From contig CP053447.1 of NCBI GenBank assembly GCA_013285425.1, positions 1,866,001 through 1,930,000 of the forward strand: a stretch of DNA of 64,000 nt, in the 5' to 3' direction. A model generated the notes under the pieces. That model saw only the letters and a program-made list of their open reading frames with translations. It was not told the DNA's origin and made no database searches. This stretch comes from Ignavibacteriota bacterium. Lineage in GTDB: Bacteria; Bacteroidota; Ignavibacteria; Ignavibacteriales; Ignavibacteriaceae. Shown piece after piece: positions 1-9,710 of this stretch; the stretch's first letter is position 1; each line of letters opens with the position of its first letter. A program made the translations under genes and the position numbers.

Positions 1-161
1 GTCATCAGCCTGACTTGTCAATCCATATCAATAATTTTTGTAATTCGGGCAGCCTGAGCATTGCTTTTCCTCCGGCAGCACTTGCAGGAATTGAGTTTGA
101 CAATGCAATTAAATACAACAGAGGAAGATTGTTGTTTTTAATTCCTCCCATTCATCAATAA
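1..161 (+). CDS. C-terminal end of an unrecognised protein (partial)
   Basis: An open frame enters from the left edge (third reading frame) and stops at TAA 159-161, giving about 52 residues that end in FLIPPIHQ. I do not recognise the family. It converges on the SRP RNA gene of the opposite strand. It is short and seen only at its end, so the call rests on the open frame alone; it could be chance. Confidence 0.35.
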   Translation, partial: HQPDLSIHINNFCNSGSLSIAFPPAALAGIEFDNAIKYNRGRLLFLIPPIHQ

Positions 162-205
162 TATAAGCTGCATACTGTTTTTAAAATTTTCACAAAAACA
201 GAGTC

Positions 206-303
206 AAAAAAAAAAGAGGCACACAGTTACACAAATTATATACTGACCGCTGCTTCCTTCCGGACCTGACGGGGTTGGGTATTAACCTGTTAACCGGTGC
301 CTT
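206..303 (-). ncRNA. ffs: Signal recognition particle RNA (4.5S, small bacterial type)
   Basis: On the minus strand, 270-249 carries the nearly universal SRP RNA loop sequence (GTCAGGTCCGGAAGGAAGCA and following), which binds the Ffh M domain. The outer ends pair: GGCAC (301-297) with GTGCC (222-218), followed inward by a G-U tolerant GGTTA/TAACT stem. The 3' end runs into ten T residues (plus-strand A run 206-215), a typical Rho-independent stop. The size, about 90 nt, fits the short 4.5S form without an Alu domain. The RNA works with Ffh and FtsY in co-translational membrane targeting. The exact 5' end is estimated. Confidence 0.95.
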
Positions 304-421
304 AAAATTGTTGTATCGGGTTGCAAAAATGTAGAAAATAATTCAACAATACAAGAAACAAAACTTTTGAAGAGTTTTTATTATAATATCAAAAGCTTTA
401 ATTAACTATTACAGCACAATT

Positions 422-1384
422 TTAATCTGATTGTTCTTTCTTTTGTTCAATCAATGTATTTCTTTCCCAAAACACTCCATCACTGTAACCCTGAATAGAT
501 TTGTCCTTTTCAGCTATTTCTAATCGTTTAAGTGTTAAGGCTGCATATACTTCATCAATTTCGATTCCGCTGAATTTGCGATTGAGTTTTTTTGCGGCTG
601 CTGCAGTAGTACCTGAACCAAGGAACGGATCAAAAATAAAATCATTTTTGTTTGAACTTGCAAGAATAATTTTTGCAAGTAGTTTTTCCGGTTTTTGTGT
701 CGGATGATCTGTATTCTCAGGCATAGACCAGAATGGAATTGTTATATCATTCCACAAATTTGAAGGATGAGTAATTCTGAAATTCTTTCCATTTTCATTC
801 TTCCAGTCTTTGGGATTTCCATCATCAGATTTATATGGAGCGCGGACTAATCTTTTTAATTTTACTGCATCAGTATTAAAAGTAAATTTATCCGAAACAG
901 TGCAGTACCAGATATCTTCATAAGAATTTTTCCAATTATCTCTGGCACCTCTTCCCTTTTCACGTTCCCAGGTAATCCTGTTTCTGATAATAAAATATTT
1001 TCTTAAAATATTGTAAGCAGGAATTGAAGTTTTCCAATCACAACAAAAATAAACTGACGCTGAAGGTTTTAAGATTTTAACAATTTCTCTGAGCCAGGAA
1101 TCTATCCACTTTTCATATTCATTATTTTTCATCTCTCTGAATTTAAGAGTTGAAAAATTTTTATTCAGATTATACGGAGGATCAATAAACAATAGATCAA
1201 CAAATTTAGCCGGCAAATAATCGGCTGTTTTAAATATATCCTGATTGATTATTCTATTGGTTATTTCTTCAACAGTTGTTTTATTATTTAATTTTAAAAG
1301 CGACTTTCGGAAATGAGCAACTTCCCTAGCGGTAATATTTAAAGTTCGGTTTAACGGTGCCCGTTTTTTATTAGCGTGATTCAT
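422..1384 (-). CDS. Site-specific DNA methyltransferase (adenine/N4-cytosine family), orphan
   Basis: 320 aa. The catalytic DPPY motif is at residues 68-71 and the SAM-binding motif DPFLGSGTT at 252-260. With the catalytic motif first, this is the beta-class order of DNA amino-methyltransferases (DpnA/HinfI/YhdJ relatives). HPTQKP (227-232), typical of the family, is also present. It probably methylates the exocyclic amine of A (or C) in a short site that cannot be read from sequence. No restriction endonuclease lies beside it, so it looks like a solitary, perhaps regulatory, methylase. Its ATG (1384-1382) follows the TAA of the upstream histidine kinase with no intervening base, so its ribosome site lies inside that gene and translation is probably coupled. 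Confidence 0.9.
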   Translation of the reverse strand: MNHANKKRAPLNRTLNITAREVAHFRKSLLKLNNKTTVEEITNRIINQDIFKTADYLPAKFVDLLFIDPPYNLNKNFSTLKFREMKNNEYEKWIDSWLREIVKILKPSASVYFCCDWKTSIPAYNILRKYFIIRNRITWEREKGRGARDNWKNSYEDIWYCTVSDKFTFNTDAVKLKRLVRAPYKSDDGNPKDWKNENGKNFRITHPSNLWNDITIPFWSMPENTDHPTQKPEKLLAKIILASSNKNDFIFDPFLGSGTTAAAAKKLNRKFSGIEIDEVYAALTLKRLEIAEKDKSIQGYSDGVFWERNTLIEQKKEQSD

Positions 1385-4300
1385 TTAGTTAATATCAGGG
1401 AAGCTGACATTTGCATATTTGTTCTTTAACAAAACAATATCCTCTATGATCTTTTCGAACTGAGCTGAGACTTTTTTAAACAGAACGATTGATTCTTCAG
1501 TGATATTATTATCCAATGCCATATTCTCGAGTAACTTGAAATATTCCAGGACACTTTCTATTCCAAGTGTTAAAGATGAGCCTTTTAATTTATGAACATA
1601 AAAACGCAAATGTTCAGCATTATTCTGAAAAATTGCATTTCTAATCAGCTCAATATTTTTCGGGATTTCATTTATATATATATCAAGCATTTCTTTAAAG
1701 AATTCAAGATCAGCTTGCGACTTTAAGTCCTGCAAGAATAATATTTTTTTCTCCTCAATAAATTTAAGCTCAATCTCTGATCTATGATCGATAGATATAT
1801 CTGTTTGTTTTTCCTGAACTATTGATTCAGTCCATTTTTCAATAATCATTTTCAGATCATCAATATTTACCGGTTTGCTGATATAATCATTCATTCCGAC
1901 TTTCAAATAATTTTCTCGATCACCATGCATAGCATTTGCGGTCATTGCGATAATCACCGGCTGTCTTTTTAATTCTTTGTTTGAACGAATAAGTGAGCAA
2001 GCCGTAAGCCCATCCATCTCCGGCATTGAAATATCCATAAATATTAAATCGTAACCGATACTTTCCAATGCTTCAATTGCTTCCCTTCCGTTAGAAGCAA
2101 TATCTGCAATATAACCGATTCTTTGCAGCATTCTTGTGGCGACCATCTGATTAACATTATTATCTTCAACAAGAAGTATTTTAAGTTTATTTGCAGGGAT
2201 GTACTGAGTGAACTCTTTTTTTACAGGTTTTAATTGTTCGTCTTTAATTTCCGATTCAAAAAAGCCTAAGATTGATTGATATAATTGTTTTCGTCTTATT
2301 GGTTTGGAAATGATTTTAATGTAAGGTGTGCGGTCATTTTCCAGGACACCAATTTCTTTACCATAAGTTTTTAAAATGATGAATCCAATTTCTTTGGACT
2401 TAAATGTATTTTTAATTTTTTCAATAATGATTTGAATTTTATTTTCAAATCCCTGTGAATTAATTATGAATAATTCAGCGTTGTTATTTGATTCAAGCTT
2501 CGGAATTAAATCGGTTAGACTGTTAATTAATTCCGAATTCATTTTCCATCTAATCATTAAATCTCTAAGCATCATTCCATTTGAAAAATTCTGATCGAGA
2601 ACCAAAACAGTTTTGCCAATCAGTTTGGGTGAGGATTCAAAAGAGTAAACTTTTTTATCCGAAGTAACAGATTCAGTTTTTATAGTAAAGAAGAAATTGC
2701 TTCCCTTATCCACTTCACTGATAACACCAATTTCACCGCCCATTAATTCAACAAGTTTTTTGCTGATCACAAGTCCTAAACCGGTACCTCCGAAACTTCT
2801 GGTAATAGATGAATCAACCTGACTAAAAGGCTGAAACAGTTTATCAAGTTTATCAGCAGGAATTCCAACACCAGTATCTCTTACATTAAATTTTAATAAA
2901 TATTCCTTATAATCAATTTGTTCAGATGTTACTATTATCTCAACTTCACCTTTCTTTGTAAACTTAACAGCGTTGCTCAAAAGGTTGGTTAGAATTTGTC
3001 TTAATCTTGTAACATCACCGTTAATTGCATAAGGAGTATTTTCATCTATGTTATAAAATAGTTCAATTTCCTGCTCTGCTACTTTTGTAGAAACAAGATC
3101 CATAGAATCTTCAATACATTCTCTAAGATCAAAGGGCTGTGTTTCAAGCTCAAGCTTTTCAGATTCAATTTTTGAAAAATCAAGTATATCGTTTATGATA
3201 ACCAGAAGCTGCTCACCACTTAATCTTATAGTGCTAACATAATCTTTCTGAGATTCATTCAGCATTGTTTCAAGCAATAATCCAGTCATTCCGATAACTC
3301 CGTTCATTGGAGTTCTGATTTCGTGGCTCATCAAAGCTAAAAATTCACTTCTGGCTTTTGCTGCGTTTTGTGCTTCAATTACTGCCTTATCCAGCTCTGC
3401 GTTTTTTCTTAACAGTTCATCACGAAACTTATTCTTCTTTAATATTTCACCAAATGTAGCAGCAAGTGCACTTAACATTGATTCTTCATCACTGCTCCAT
3501 AATCTATCAGAGTGGCATTCATCAAATCCGATAAAACCCCAGTAAGCGCCGTCAATCATAATTGGAACTAATATAATTGAGCGGATATTCCTATCAATAA
3601 AAACTTCACGAAATTCCTTTGGCAGTTCTTTAATTATAAATTTTAATGATTCACCATTAATAAACGATTCATAAAACTTTAATGGAGCAAATCTGGAATA
3701 AGATAGTTTGCCTAATATAGAATCTTTGTATTGGGATTTAATCCCGGGTGCTGTCCACTCGTACTGAGGACTGAAATATAATTCGCCGGTTTCGTCATCT
3801 TCGAAATGTTTATAGATATAAACCCTGTCGGCACCGGCAGCTTCACCAAGGATTTCCAGAGCAATATTAAATCCATCTATATATTCAGAATCAGTTATCA
3901 GTGCGTTTGAGGCTTTGGCAATTCCCTGAAGCAGCCTTCCCTTTTTATCAATCAGATTTTCATTAACTTTTCTTTCACCGATATCTCTGAAAATACTTAA
4001 TAAAAATCTCTTTCCGGCAATATCATCAATTATTGAATTTGAGACTTCAAAATACAACTGACTTCCATTCCATAATGTTGCAGATGCTTCCAGATAGTCT
4101 CTAACTGTACCTTGAATAAAATTTCGTTTGTAGTTTTTAATAATCTGTTCACTTCTATCTGTACTGTAAAGATCGCTGAACGGGTGATTGATAATATCTT
4201 CGACTGGTTTACCAAATAGATTAGCAAAAGCAGTATTACAAAGTACAACCATTCCATCCTGATCTGTTAATCTCATTCCATCCTTTGTATTACTCCAGAT

Positions 4301-4723
4301 AGAATTAAAAATGTTTTCAGAACTGAATAATTTCTGCTTTGTATCATTAGGAGTTCTTATATCTCTTATTGTTCCCTGTGCATATTGGTTTCCCTCAATC
4401 TCTATTCGTTTGAGAGAAAACTCTACTGCAACTTTTTCATTCTTATTGTTAATTAATTCAGATCTGAAACTATGAGTTTTATCAGATTGGAAAACTTCTG
4501 AAAGTTTAAATTTAAACTCTTCCACTTGGTCCTCACTGACAAAAGCAATCAGTGATTTGCCATATAAATCCGAATTCAAATACCCGATTAAATAAATAGA
4601 AGAGGCATTCAGATAACAGATTGTTGCACTATTAGAAATTCGTATTATAACATCAATTGAAGAATCCAATAATGATTCAAGATTAACTTGCTCTAAAGAT
4701 TTTTCAGATAGATTTTCAGGCAT
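1385..4723 (-). CDS. Hybrid sensor histidine kinase (PAS-PAS-GAF-HisKA-HATPase-REC-Hpt)
   Basis: 1112 aa with no obvious signal peptide or membrane helix, so probably cytoplasmic. Domains in order: two PAS domains (about 12-125 and 135-255), a GAF domain (about 265-430), a short coiled coil, HisKA with the phospho-acceptor His467 in MSHEIRTP, HATPase (G box GTGLGLVIS), a degenerate receiver-like stretch, a true receiver ([13 protein letters not shown]; acceptor Asp in [12 protein letters not shown]), and a C-terminal Hpt domain with its His in YVHKLKGSS. This is the BarA/ArcB-type phosphorelay layout. No partner response regulator with an output domain is nearby. The gene is directly followed, with no gap, by a DNA methyltransferase. 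It is divergent from the dehydrogenase at 4911, with about 190 bp between the two starts. Confidence 0.93.
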   Translation of the reverse strand: MPENLSEKSLEQVNLESLLDSSIDVIIRISNSATICYLNASSIYLIGYLNSDLYGKSLIAFVSEDQVEEFKFKLSEVFQSDKTHSFRSELINNKNEKVAVEFSLKRIEIEGNQYAQGTIRDIRTPNDTKQKLFSSENIFNSIWSNTKDGMRLTDQDGMVVLCNTAFANLFGKPVEDIINHPFSDLYSTDRSEQIIKNYKRNFIQGTVRDYLEASATLWNGSQLYFEVSNSIIDDIAGKRFLLSIFRDIGERKVNENLIDKKGRLLQGIAKASNALITDSEYIDGFNIALEILGEAAGADRVYIYKHFEDDETGELYFSPQYEWTAPGIKSQYKDSILGKLSYSRFAPLKFYESFINGESLKFIIKELPKEFREVFIDRNIRSIILVPIMIDGAYWGFIGFDECHSDRLWSSDEESMLSALAATFGEILKKNKFRDELLRKNAELDKAVIEAQNAAKARSEFLALMSHEIRTPMNGVIGMTGLLLETMLNESQKDYVSTIRLSGEQLLVIINDILDFSKIESEKLELETQPFDLRECIEDSMDLVSTKVAEQEIELFYNIDENTPYAINGDVTRLRQILTNLLSNAVKFTKKGEVEIIVTSEQIDYKEYLLKFNVRDTGVGIPADKLDKLFQPFSQVDSSITRSFGGTGLGLVISKKLVELMGGEIGVISEVDKGSNFFFTIKTESVTSDKKVYSFESSPKLIGKTVLVLDQNFSNGMMLRDLMIRWKMNSELINSLTDLIPKLESNNNAELFIINSQGFENKIQIIIEKIKNTFKSKEIGFIILKTYGKEIGVLENDRTPYIKIISKPIRRKQLYQSILGFFESEIKDEQLKPVKKEFTQYIPANKLKILLVEDNNVNQMVATRMLQRIGYIADIASNGREAIEALESIGYDLIFMDISMPEMDGLTACSLIRSNKELKRQPVIIAMTANAMHGDRENYLKVGMNDYISKPVNIDDLKMIIEKWTESIVQEKQTDISIDHRSEIELKFIEEKKILFLQDLKSQADLEFFKEMLDIYINEIPKNIELIRNAIFQNNAEHLRFYVHKLKGSSLTLGIESVLEYFKLLENMALDNNITEESIVLFKKVSAQFEKIIEDIVLLKNKYANVSFPDIN

Positions 4724-4910
4724 TTTTCTAATTTTGGCAGATTATATCATATTATCGTCAAATTCCTTACTAATTTAATATTTTTGTCAATTAAAACTAA
4801 ATTTTCTTAACCTTTCAAAAGCTAACGCAGGCGTTAATCCTTGCTTTGATCATCTCCAAATGGCTAAGTTTGAGATGTCAATTTTTTCTAATTATACAGG
4901 AATTTTTTTT

Positions 4911-6092
4911 ATGAAGAGAACCATCGTTTCAATGCCCGGAGACGGCATTGGTAAAACAGTATTACCCGAAGCAATAAGAGTTTTAAATGCAGCCGGTTTT
5001 GAAGCCGATTATGTCCATGGAGATATTGGCTGGGATTTCTGGTGCAGTGAAGGAAATGCACTTCCACAACGCACTATTGATTTATTAAAACAGCATAAAC
5101 TCGGTCTTTTTGGTGCTATCACTTCCAAACCAAAAGATGCAGCCGATAAAGAACTAGACCCTTCATTGAAAGGAAAAGGATATGTTTATTTTTCACCAAT
5201 AGTTTCTATGAGACAAATATTTAATCTTGATATTTGTATTCGTCCTTGTATCGCGTTCAAAGGAAATCCGCTTAACTTTATCCGTCAGGATGGTAAAGGT
5301 GGATTTGAACAACCATCAGTTAATACTGTAATCTTCAGACAAAATACAGAAGGACTGTATGCAGGAATTGAATGGACTAATCCACCAGCAAATGTTCGCA
5401 GTGCTTTTGAATCTCATCCCAAATGGAAAGCATTTAAAGATGTTCCGAATGAAGAGCTTGCAATATCAACGAGAATAGTTACCAAACATGCTGCAACAAG
5501 AATTATCCGCGCTGCTTTTGAGTATGCAAAGAAATTCGGTTATAAAAATGTAACTGTTTGCGAAAAGCCAAATGTTCTTCGCGAAACTTCAGGAATGATG
5601 TTAAAGATTGGAAAAGAATTAGCAAAAGAATATCCCGGAATTGCTCTGTGGGATACAAATATTGATGCACAGATGATGTGGCTTACAAAAAATCCTGAAG
5701 ATTACGGAGTTGTGGTTGCTGAAAATATGTTCGGTGATATTATTTCGGATGGTTTTGCAGGATTAATTGGCGGACTTGGATTTGCCTGCAGTGCAAATAT
5801 CGGTGAAGAGGTAGCAGTTTTTGAACCAACTCACGGAAGCGCACCAAAGTATCAGGAATTAAATCCATCAATTGTAAATCCGATTGCAATGATAATGAGT
5901 GCCTGTATGATGCTTGATCATATTGGTGAAACTGCAAAGTCAGAAAAAATAAAAAAAGCAATTGCAAAAGTTGTTGAAGAAGGAAAAGTTAAAACTTACG
6001 ATATGATGAAACTTCGCGGTGGTCCTGATGTATTTAGTAAAGGTGCCTGCACAACTCAGCAAATGACTGACGAGATAATTGCTAAATTGTGA
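4911..6092 (+). CDS. Isocitrate/homoisocitrate-type beta-decarboxylating dehydrogenase
   Basis: 393 aa from ATG 4911, where the family N-terminus (MKRTIVSMPGDGIG) begins behind an AGGA-like site; an upstream in-frame ATG at 4860 would add 17 unfamiliar residues. Family marks: IVSMRQ and CIRP (substrate loop), NTEGLYAGIEW (catalytic Tyr), EKPNV (catalytic Lys), GDIISDGFAGLIGGLG (metal Asp), FEPTHGSAPK. It oxidises and decarboxylates a (homo)isocitrate-like acid. After HGSAP comes KY, and near the end TYDMMK. In E. coli Icd, Lys344/Tyr345 and Tyr391/Arg395 at these places hold the NADP 2'-phosphate, while NAD enzymes have Asp-Ile, so NADP use is possible (inference). The end, STQQ-like (TTQQMTDEI), also recalls homoisocitrate dehydrogenases. 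The citrate lyase context favours isocitrate. Confidence 0.82.
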   Translation: MKRTIVSMPGDGIGKTVLPEAIRVLNAAGFEADYVHGDIGWDFWCSEGNALPQRTIDLLKQHKLGLFGAITSKPKDAADKELDPSLKGKGYVYFSPIVSMRQIFNLDICIRPCIAFKGNPLNFIRQDGKGGFEQPSVNTVIFRQNTEGLYAGIEWTNPPANVRSAFESHPKWKAFKDVPNEELAISTRIVTKHAATRIIRAAFEYAKKFGYKNVTVCEKPNVLRETSGMMLKIGKELAKEYPGIALWDTNIDAQMMWLTKNPEDYGVVVAENMFGDIISDGFAGLIGGLGFACSANIGEEVAVFEPTHGSAPKYQELNPSIVNPIAMIMSACMMLDHIGETAKSEKIKKAIAKVVEEGKVKTYDMMKLRGGPDVFSKGACTTQQMTDEIIAKL

Positions 6093-6098
6093 GACGAA

Positions 6099-6523
6099 AG
6101 AAGTAAGACGAAAGACGGCTATAAGTTAAATGTCAGAACTTAGCTATAAAAATTTTGACGTTTGGAAAAGGAAAATTGAACTTGTTTCCGAAGTTTACAA
6201 GTTGACTTCAAAGTTCCCAATTCAAGAACAATTTGGTCTTACTTCTCATCCTTGGCGAGCTGCAATTTCGATCCCTTCAAATATTTCCGAAGGAGCGGCA
6301 AGATCAACAAAATCAGAAACAGTCCGATTTCTTGATATTGCTCGAGTTTCATTAGTTGAATTAGATACTCAGATTGAAGTTGCAGTTAAGTTAAATCATT
6401 TAAGCATTACGGGTTTTAATCGACTCATAGAAAAGATTAATCATTCGTTTGCAATGTTATCAAAATTCATTAAGAGTATAAAAAATAATAAAAGAAGTGA
6501 TTGACTTTTTTTGTCTTACTTCT
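6099..6523 (+). repeat. Inverted-repeat-flanked unit carrying a four-helix-bundle gene
   Basis: AGAAGTAAGAC (6099-6109) is repeated as a perfect 11-bp inverted copy at 6513-6523. The two arms enclose nothing but the four-helix gene at 6130-6504. If transcribed, the arms could close a hairpin with the gene in the loop, the arrangement known for the S23 ORF of 23S rRNA intervening sequences. The left arm sits 6 bp after the stop of the dehydrogenase, and the right arm lies just before the HD gene. No target-site duplication is obvious. Confidence 0.6.
6130..6504 (+). CDS. Four-helix-bundle protein (S23/Avd-like family)
   Basis: 124 aa, helical, with the family core: an N-terminal DVWKR segment, then an IPSNISEGAARSTKSE segment and a long C-terminal helix. 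Relatives are encoded by intervening sequences in 23S rRNA genes, and the fold is shared with Avd of diversity-generating retroelements. The biochemical role is unknown. Here it sits alone between citrate-pathway genes, bracketed by an 11-bp inverted repeat, so it looks like cargo of a small insertion rather than a pathway member. A second relative lies at 14179-14556 in the same gene region with unrelated flanking repeats. No reverse transcriptase is nearby. Confidence 0.85.
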   Translation: MSELSYKNFDVWKRKIELVSEVYKLTSKFPIQEQFGLTSHPWRAAISIPSNISEGAARSTKSETVRFLDIARVSLVELDTQIEVAVKLNHLSITGFNRLIEKINHSFAMLSKFIKSIKNNKRSD

Positions 6524-6543
6524 AGCATCTAACGGAGAAAAAA

Positions 6544-7077
6544 ATGAAAGAAAAAGTATTAAAAATTTGGCCGGAAATAAACTGGATTGAAAATAAAGAG
6601 CTAAGAGAAAAAGTTTTAAACTGCTGGGTCTATGCAATTGAAAACTCAGTTCTTACCCCTGAAGATCTTGAAGTCATTCCATTTTCACTTTTAATTAAAG
6701 ACTGCAAGATCACATTTATGAATCACAAACGTACTGCTGTTCAGCTTTCAGTAGATATAGCAAAAAGAATGAAAGAGAATTTCGGTAATGAAATAAAAAT
6801 AGATATGGATTTGCTAATCGCCGGTGCGATCTTAATAGATATCGGAAAGCTTATTGAATATGATAAAGTCGATGGAAAACTTGTAACAAGCAAAGCAGGA
6901 CATTTACTTCGTCATCCGTTCAGCGGAGTTTCAATTGCTGATAGATTTGGTTTGCCGTATGAAGTTCAGCATATAATTGCTTATCATGCAAAAGAAGGTG
7001 ATTTAGCAAAACGCAATGTTGAAGCAATAATAGTTCATCATGCAGATTTTGTTTCGTTCGATCCGTTTAAAGCTTGA
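6544..7077 (+). CDS. HD-domain protein with a changed HD signature
   Basis: 177 aa, starting at ATG behind GGAG. The pattern is that of an HD phosphohydrolase-like domain: MNHKRTAVQLS (His61), a hydrophobic helix, AGAILIDIGK (about 94-102), LLRHPFSG, EVQHIIAYHAKEGD and IVHHADF. In ordinary members the central motif reads LLHDIGK; here the metal-binding His is replaced by Ile98, leaving Asp99. Several other His residues remain, so activity is uncertain. Its place between the dehydrogenase and the aconitase suggests co-transcription. The substrate is unknown. Confidence 0.75.
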   Translation: MKEKVLKIWPEINWIENKELREKVLNCWVYAIENSVLTPEDLEVIPFSLLIKDCKITFMNHKRTAVQLSVDIAKRMKENFGNEIKIDMDLLIAGAILIDIGKLIEYDKVDGKLVTSKAGHLLRHPFSGVSIADRFGLPYEVQHIIAYHAKEGDLAKRNVEAIIVHHADFVSFDPFKA

Positions 7078-7087
7078 CACAGTGGAA

Positions 7088-7574
7088 GTCATTGCGAACG
7101 AGTCTTCGAGTGAAGCAATCTCTATGATAAATGAAGAATTATTACATTTACATATTATCTAATAAAAATAATTCTGTACTTTATACTGGAATGACTAATA
7201 GTTTGATGAGAAGAGTGTGGGAGCATAAAGCTAAGTTAATCGAAGGTTTTACAAAAAAATATAATGTAGATAAGCTTGTTTACTTTGAATCATTTGATAA
7301 TCCCAGAGCTGCTATCAAAAGAGAAAAGCAAATAAAAGCTGGTTCTAGAAAAAAGAAGATAGAACTTATTAATAAATAAAATCCTGATTGGAAAGACTTA
7401 TATAATTTTGAAGAAGTTTATAAATGATAATATTACTGTCATTGGTAAAGAGTCTTTTTGTGAAACAATCTTCAATATAGTATTTCAAAAAAAATAAATG
7501 TAGAAAACAATTTTACAGATTGCTTCGTCACGATTGGTTCCTTAATGGCAACTCAGATCGTGACTCGCAATGAC
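7088..7574 (+). repeat. Inverted-repeat-flanked unit carrying a GIY-YIG ORF
   Basis: GTCATTGCGA (7088-7097) is matched by the perfect inverted copy TCGCAATGAC (7565-7574), and GAAGCAATCT (7112-7121) by AGATTGCTTC (7517-7526), so the two arms are nested. A degenerate direct copy of the whole left arm (7088-7121) also occurs at 7438-7471, directly after the GIY-YIG gene, with about 27 of 34 bases the same. The unit holds only the GIY-YIG ORF and separates the HD gene from the aconitase. The right arm ends 18 bp before the aconitase start, so it may form part of that gene's leader. Confidence 0.65.
7131..7427 (+). pseudogene. Small GIY-YIG nuclease-family protein, interrupted by an in-frame stop
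   Basis: The frame encodes a compact GIY-YIG domain (UvrC N-terminal/YhbQ-like): YYIYILSNKNNSVLYTGMTN, RRVWEHK, FTKKYNVDKLVYFE, and AAIKREKQIK. An in-frame TAA at 7377-7379 ends the product at 82 aa. The same frame then continues NPDWKDLYNFEEVYK to TGA 7425-7427, and this tail (N-P-x-W-K-D-L) is the usual C-terminus of these proteins. So the stop is either a recent nonsense mutation or is read through. The catalytic core precedes the stop, so the 82-aa form could still fold. It lies between inverted repeats. Confidence 0.8.
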
Positions 7575-7592
7575 AATCATTAGGAGAAAAAT

Positions 7593-9563
7593 ATGTCACA
7601 GACACTAATAGAAAAAATAGCACAAAAATACGCTGTTGGATTAGATCCAAAACACGAGGTTAGAGCAGGCGACTATTTATCAATTAAACCTGCTTATGTA
7701 ATGACGCACGATAACACCGGTGCGGTAATTCCAAAATTTAAATCAATTGGTGCAAAAAAACTTTTTAATCCCCGGCAGGTCGTAAATACACTTGATCATA
7801 ATGTTCAGGATACTTCTGAAAAAAATCTTGAGAAGTATAGAAAGATTGAAGAGTTTGCTAAGTCAATGGGAGCAGATTTCTATCCCGCTGGCAGAGGAAT
7901 CGGACATCAGATTATGTGTGAAGAAGGATATGCCTGGCCCGGAACAATGGTTGTTGCCTCAGATTCACATTCAAATATGTATGGCGGACTTGGCTGTCTC
8001 GGAACTCCAATTGTACGTACTGATGCTGCCGCAATCTGGGCTACCGGAAGAACCTGGTGGCAGGTTCCACCAATTGCAAGAGTAGAATTAAAAGGCAGTT
8101 TAAGACAAGGTGTAACCGGCAAAGATGTTATCATCGCACTTTGCGGATATTTCAATCAGGATGAGGTGTTGAACCATGCAATTGAATTTGTCGGAGATGG
8201 TGTCAGATATTTAACTATCGATGAAAGACTGGCAATTGCAAATATGACAACTGAATGGGGCGCGCTGGCTGGAGTTTTTCCAATTGATCTTGCAGCTATT
8301 CTTTGGCTGAAGAAACGTGAAAGATTTATTGAACACCGGGGACTTCAAGGAGTTTTTTCAGATGCAGATGGAAACGGACAGCATCCAAGAATTAATAATA
8401 AAAGAATTGAGGAATTAGAGCATAATATTACAAAGGCTGATGTCGATGCTTTTTATGCAAAAGAATTAACAATAGACCTGACAACTATCGAACCTTATGT
8501 TTCAGGACCAAATACTGTTAAAACATACGCCTCTGTTTCTGAACTTAAAGGAAAGGAAATTAAGATCAATAAAGCTTATCTAGTTTCTTGTGTCAATAGC
8601 AGACTTGATGATATTGCTGAAGCTGCAGCAGTTGTTAAAGGTAAGAAAGTTAATCCCAATGTTAAATTTTATATCGCTGCAGCATCAAGCGAAGTACAGA
8701 AAGAAGCAGAAAGATACGGCTACTGGCAGTCACTTCTTGAAGCTGGTGCGATACCACTTCCTTCCGGATGCGGACCGTGTATCGGTCTTGGAACAGGTTT
8801 GCTTGAAGATGGTGAAGTCGGAATTTCCGCGACAAACAGAAACTTCAAAGGAAGAATGGGCTCGCCAAATGCACAGGCATATCTTGCTTCACCTGCAGTT
8901 GTTGCTTCATCTGCTGTTTCCGGTAAGATTGATTTTGACTGGAACAACAAAGAGCTTCGTGAAATTAAAGGCTCGGTAAAGATTAATCCGAAAAAGTCAG
9001 ATGTAAAAGTATCAGTTAAAATTATTAAGGGATTCAAACCAGTAATTGAAGGTGAATTACTTTTCTGTCATCAGGATAATATGAATACAGACGGAATTTA
9101 TCCCGGCAAATACACTTACATTGATGATTTTACTCCGCAGCAGCAAGCTGAAGTTGTTATGGAAAATTACGATCCTGAGTTTGTTAAGATTGCAAATTCA
9201 GGAGATATTTTGGTCGGTGGTTTTAACTTTGGAACAGGTTCTTCACGCGAACAGGCAGCAACTGCACTAAAGTATAAAGGGATTCAGTTGGTGGTTGCAG
9301 GAACATTTAATGAAACTTATAAACGTAACGCACTGAACAATGGATACCTGTTGATTGAATGTCCTCAGCTTGTTAATGATTTGAAGGCAAAGTATGGTAA
9401 AGATAAATTGACCGTTAAATCCGGAATGAATCTTAGAATTGATTTTGAAAATTCATCGTTAGCATTTAATAATAAAACCTACTCAATTGACCCCGTTGGA
9501 GAAGCTGCACAAGAGCTAATCGTTAACGGCGGATTGGAAGAATGGGTGAAAAAGAATTTGTAA
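7593..9563 (+). CDS. Aconitase-superfamily hydratase, homoaconitase (LYS4)-like
   Basis: 656 aa with catalytic and swivel domains on one chain. The 4Fe-4S ligands are the Cys of LVSCVNSR and the two Cys of [10 protein letters not shown]; the swivel motif is [13 protein letters not shown]. As I recall the families, the N-terminal half matches fungal mitochondrial homoaconitase far more closely than bacterial AcnA/AcnB or Leu[50 protein letters not shown]. It should interconvert (homo)citrate and (homo)isocitrate through the cis-aconitate form. No homocitrate synthase or lysine genes are nearby. The neighbours are an isocitrate-type dehydrogenase and citrate lyase, so ordinary aconitase activity is the simpler guess. 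The start is ATG behind AGGAG. Confidence 0.85.
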   Translation: MSQTLIEKIAQKYAVGLDPKHEVRAGDYLSIKPAYVMTHDNTGAVIPKFKSIGAKKLFNPRQVVNTLDHNVQDTSEKNLEKYRKIEEFAKSMGADFYPAGRGIGHQIMCEEGYAWPGTMVVASDSHSNMYGGLGCLGTPIVRTDAAAIWATGRTWWQVPPIARVELKGSLRQGVTGKDVIIALCGYFNQDEVLNHAIEFVGDGVRYLTIDERLAIANMTTEWGALAGVFPIDLAAILWLKKRERFIEHRGLQGVFSDADGNGQHPRINNKRIEELEHNITKADVDAFYAKELTIDLTTIEPYVSGPNTVKTYASVSELKGKEIKINKAYLVSCVNSRLDDIAEAAAVVKGKKVNPNVKFYIAAASSEVQKEAERYGYWQSLLEAGAIPLPSGCGPCIGLGTGLLEDGEVGISATNRNFKGRMGSPNAQAYLASPAVVASSAVSGKIDFDWNNKELREIKGSVKINPKKSDVKVSVKIIKGFKPVIEGELLFCHQDNMNTDGIYPGKYTYIDDFTPQQQAEVVMENYDPEFVKIANSGDILVGGFNFGTGSSREQAATALKYKGIQLVVAGTFNETYKRNALNNGYLLIECPQLVNDLKAKYGKDKLTVKSGMNLRIDFENSSLAFNNKTYSIDPVGEAAQELIVNGGLEEWVKKNL

Positions 9564-9583
9564 ACACAAATAGCACGCACAGA

Positions 9584-9605
9584 CCTGCCTTTGCCTGCAG
9601 GCAGG
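9584..9605. repeat. Short palindromic repeat (CCTGCCT hairpin)
   Basis: CCTGCCT (9584-9590) pairs with AGGCAGG (9599-9605) across an 8-nt loop. It is GC-rich against the AT-rich background and lies just after the aconitase stop. It looks like a dispersed REP-type palindrome or part of the transcript end. Confidence 0.5.
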
Positions 9606-9659
9606 CTGAACTTAATAAAAACAGATTTTTGTGTCTTACCTGTCATTTCTGTTTAATTA

Positions 9660-9688
9660 AAAAGGGAAGCTGTTTACACTTCCCTTTT
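9660..9688. terminator. Bidirectional Rho-independent terminator
   Basis: AAAAGGGAAG (9660-9669) pairs perfectly with CTTCCCTTTT (9679-9688) across a 9-nt loop. T-rich sequence follows on the plus strand and a T run (complement of the A's at 9656-9663) on the minus strand. It lies between the convergent aconitase and GH5 genes and can serve both. Confidence 0.75.
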
Positions 9689-9710
9689 ACTATTTTTTCT
9701 AAAAGAAGTT

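Noticed and set aside
4911..9563. Alpha-aminoadipate lysine pathway because of LYS4-like and homoisocitrate-type genes
   Set aside because: No homocitrate synthase, LysW, LysX, LysZ or aminotransferase gene is in the window, and the neighbours are citrate lyase genes.
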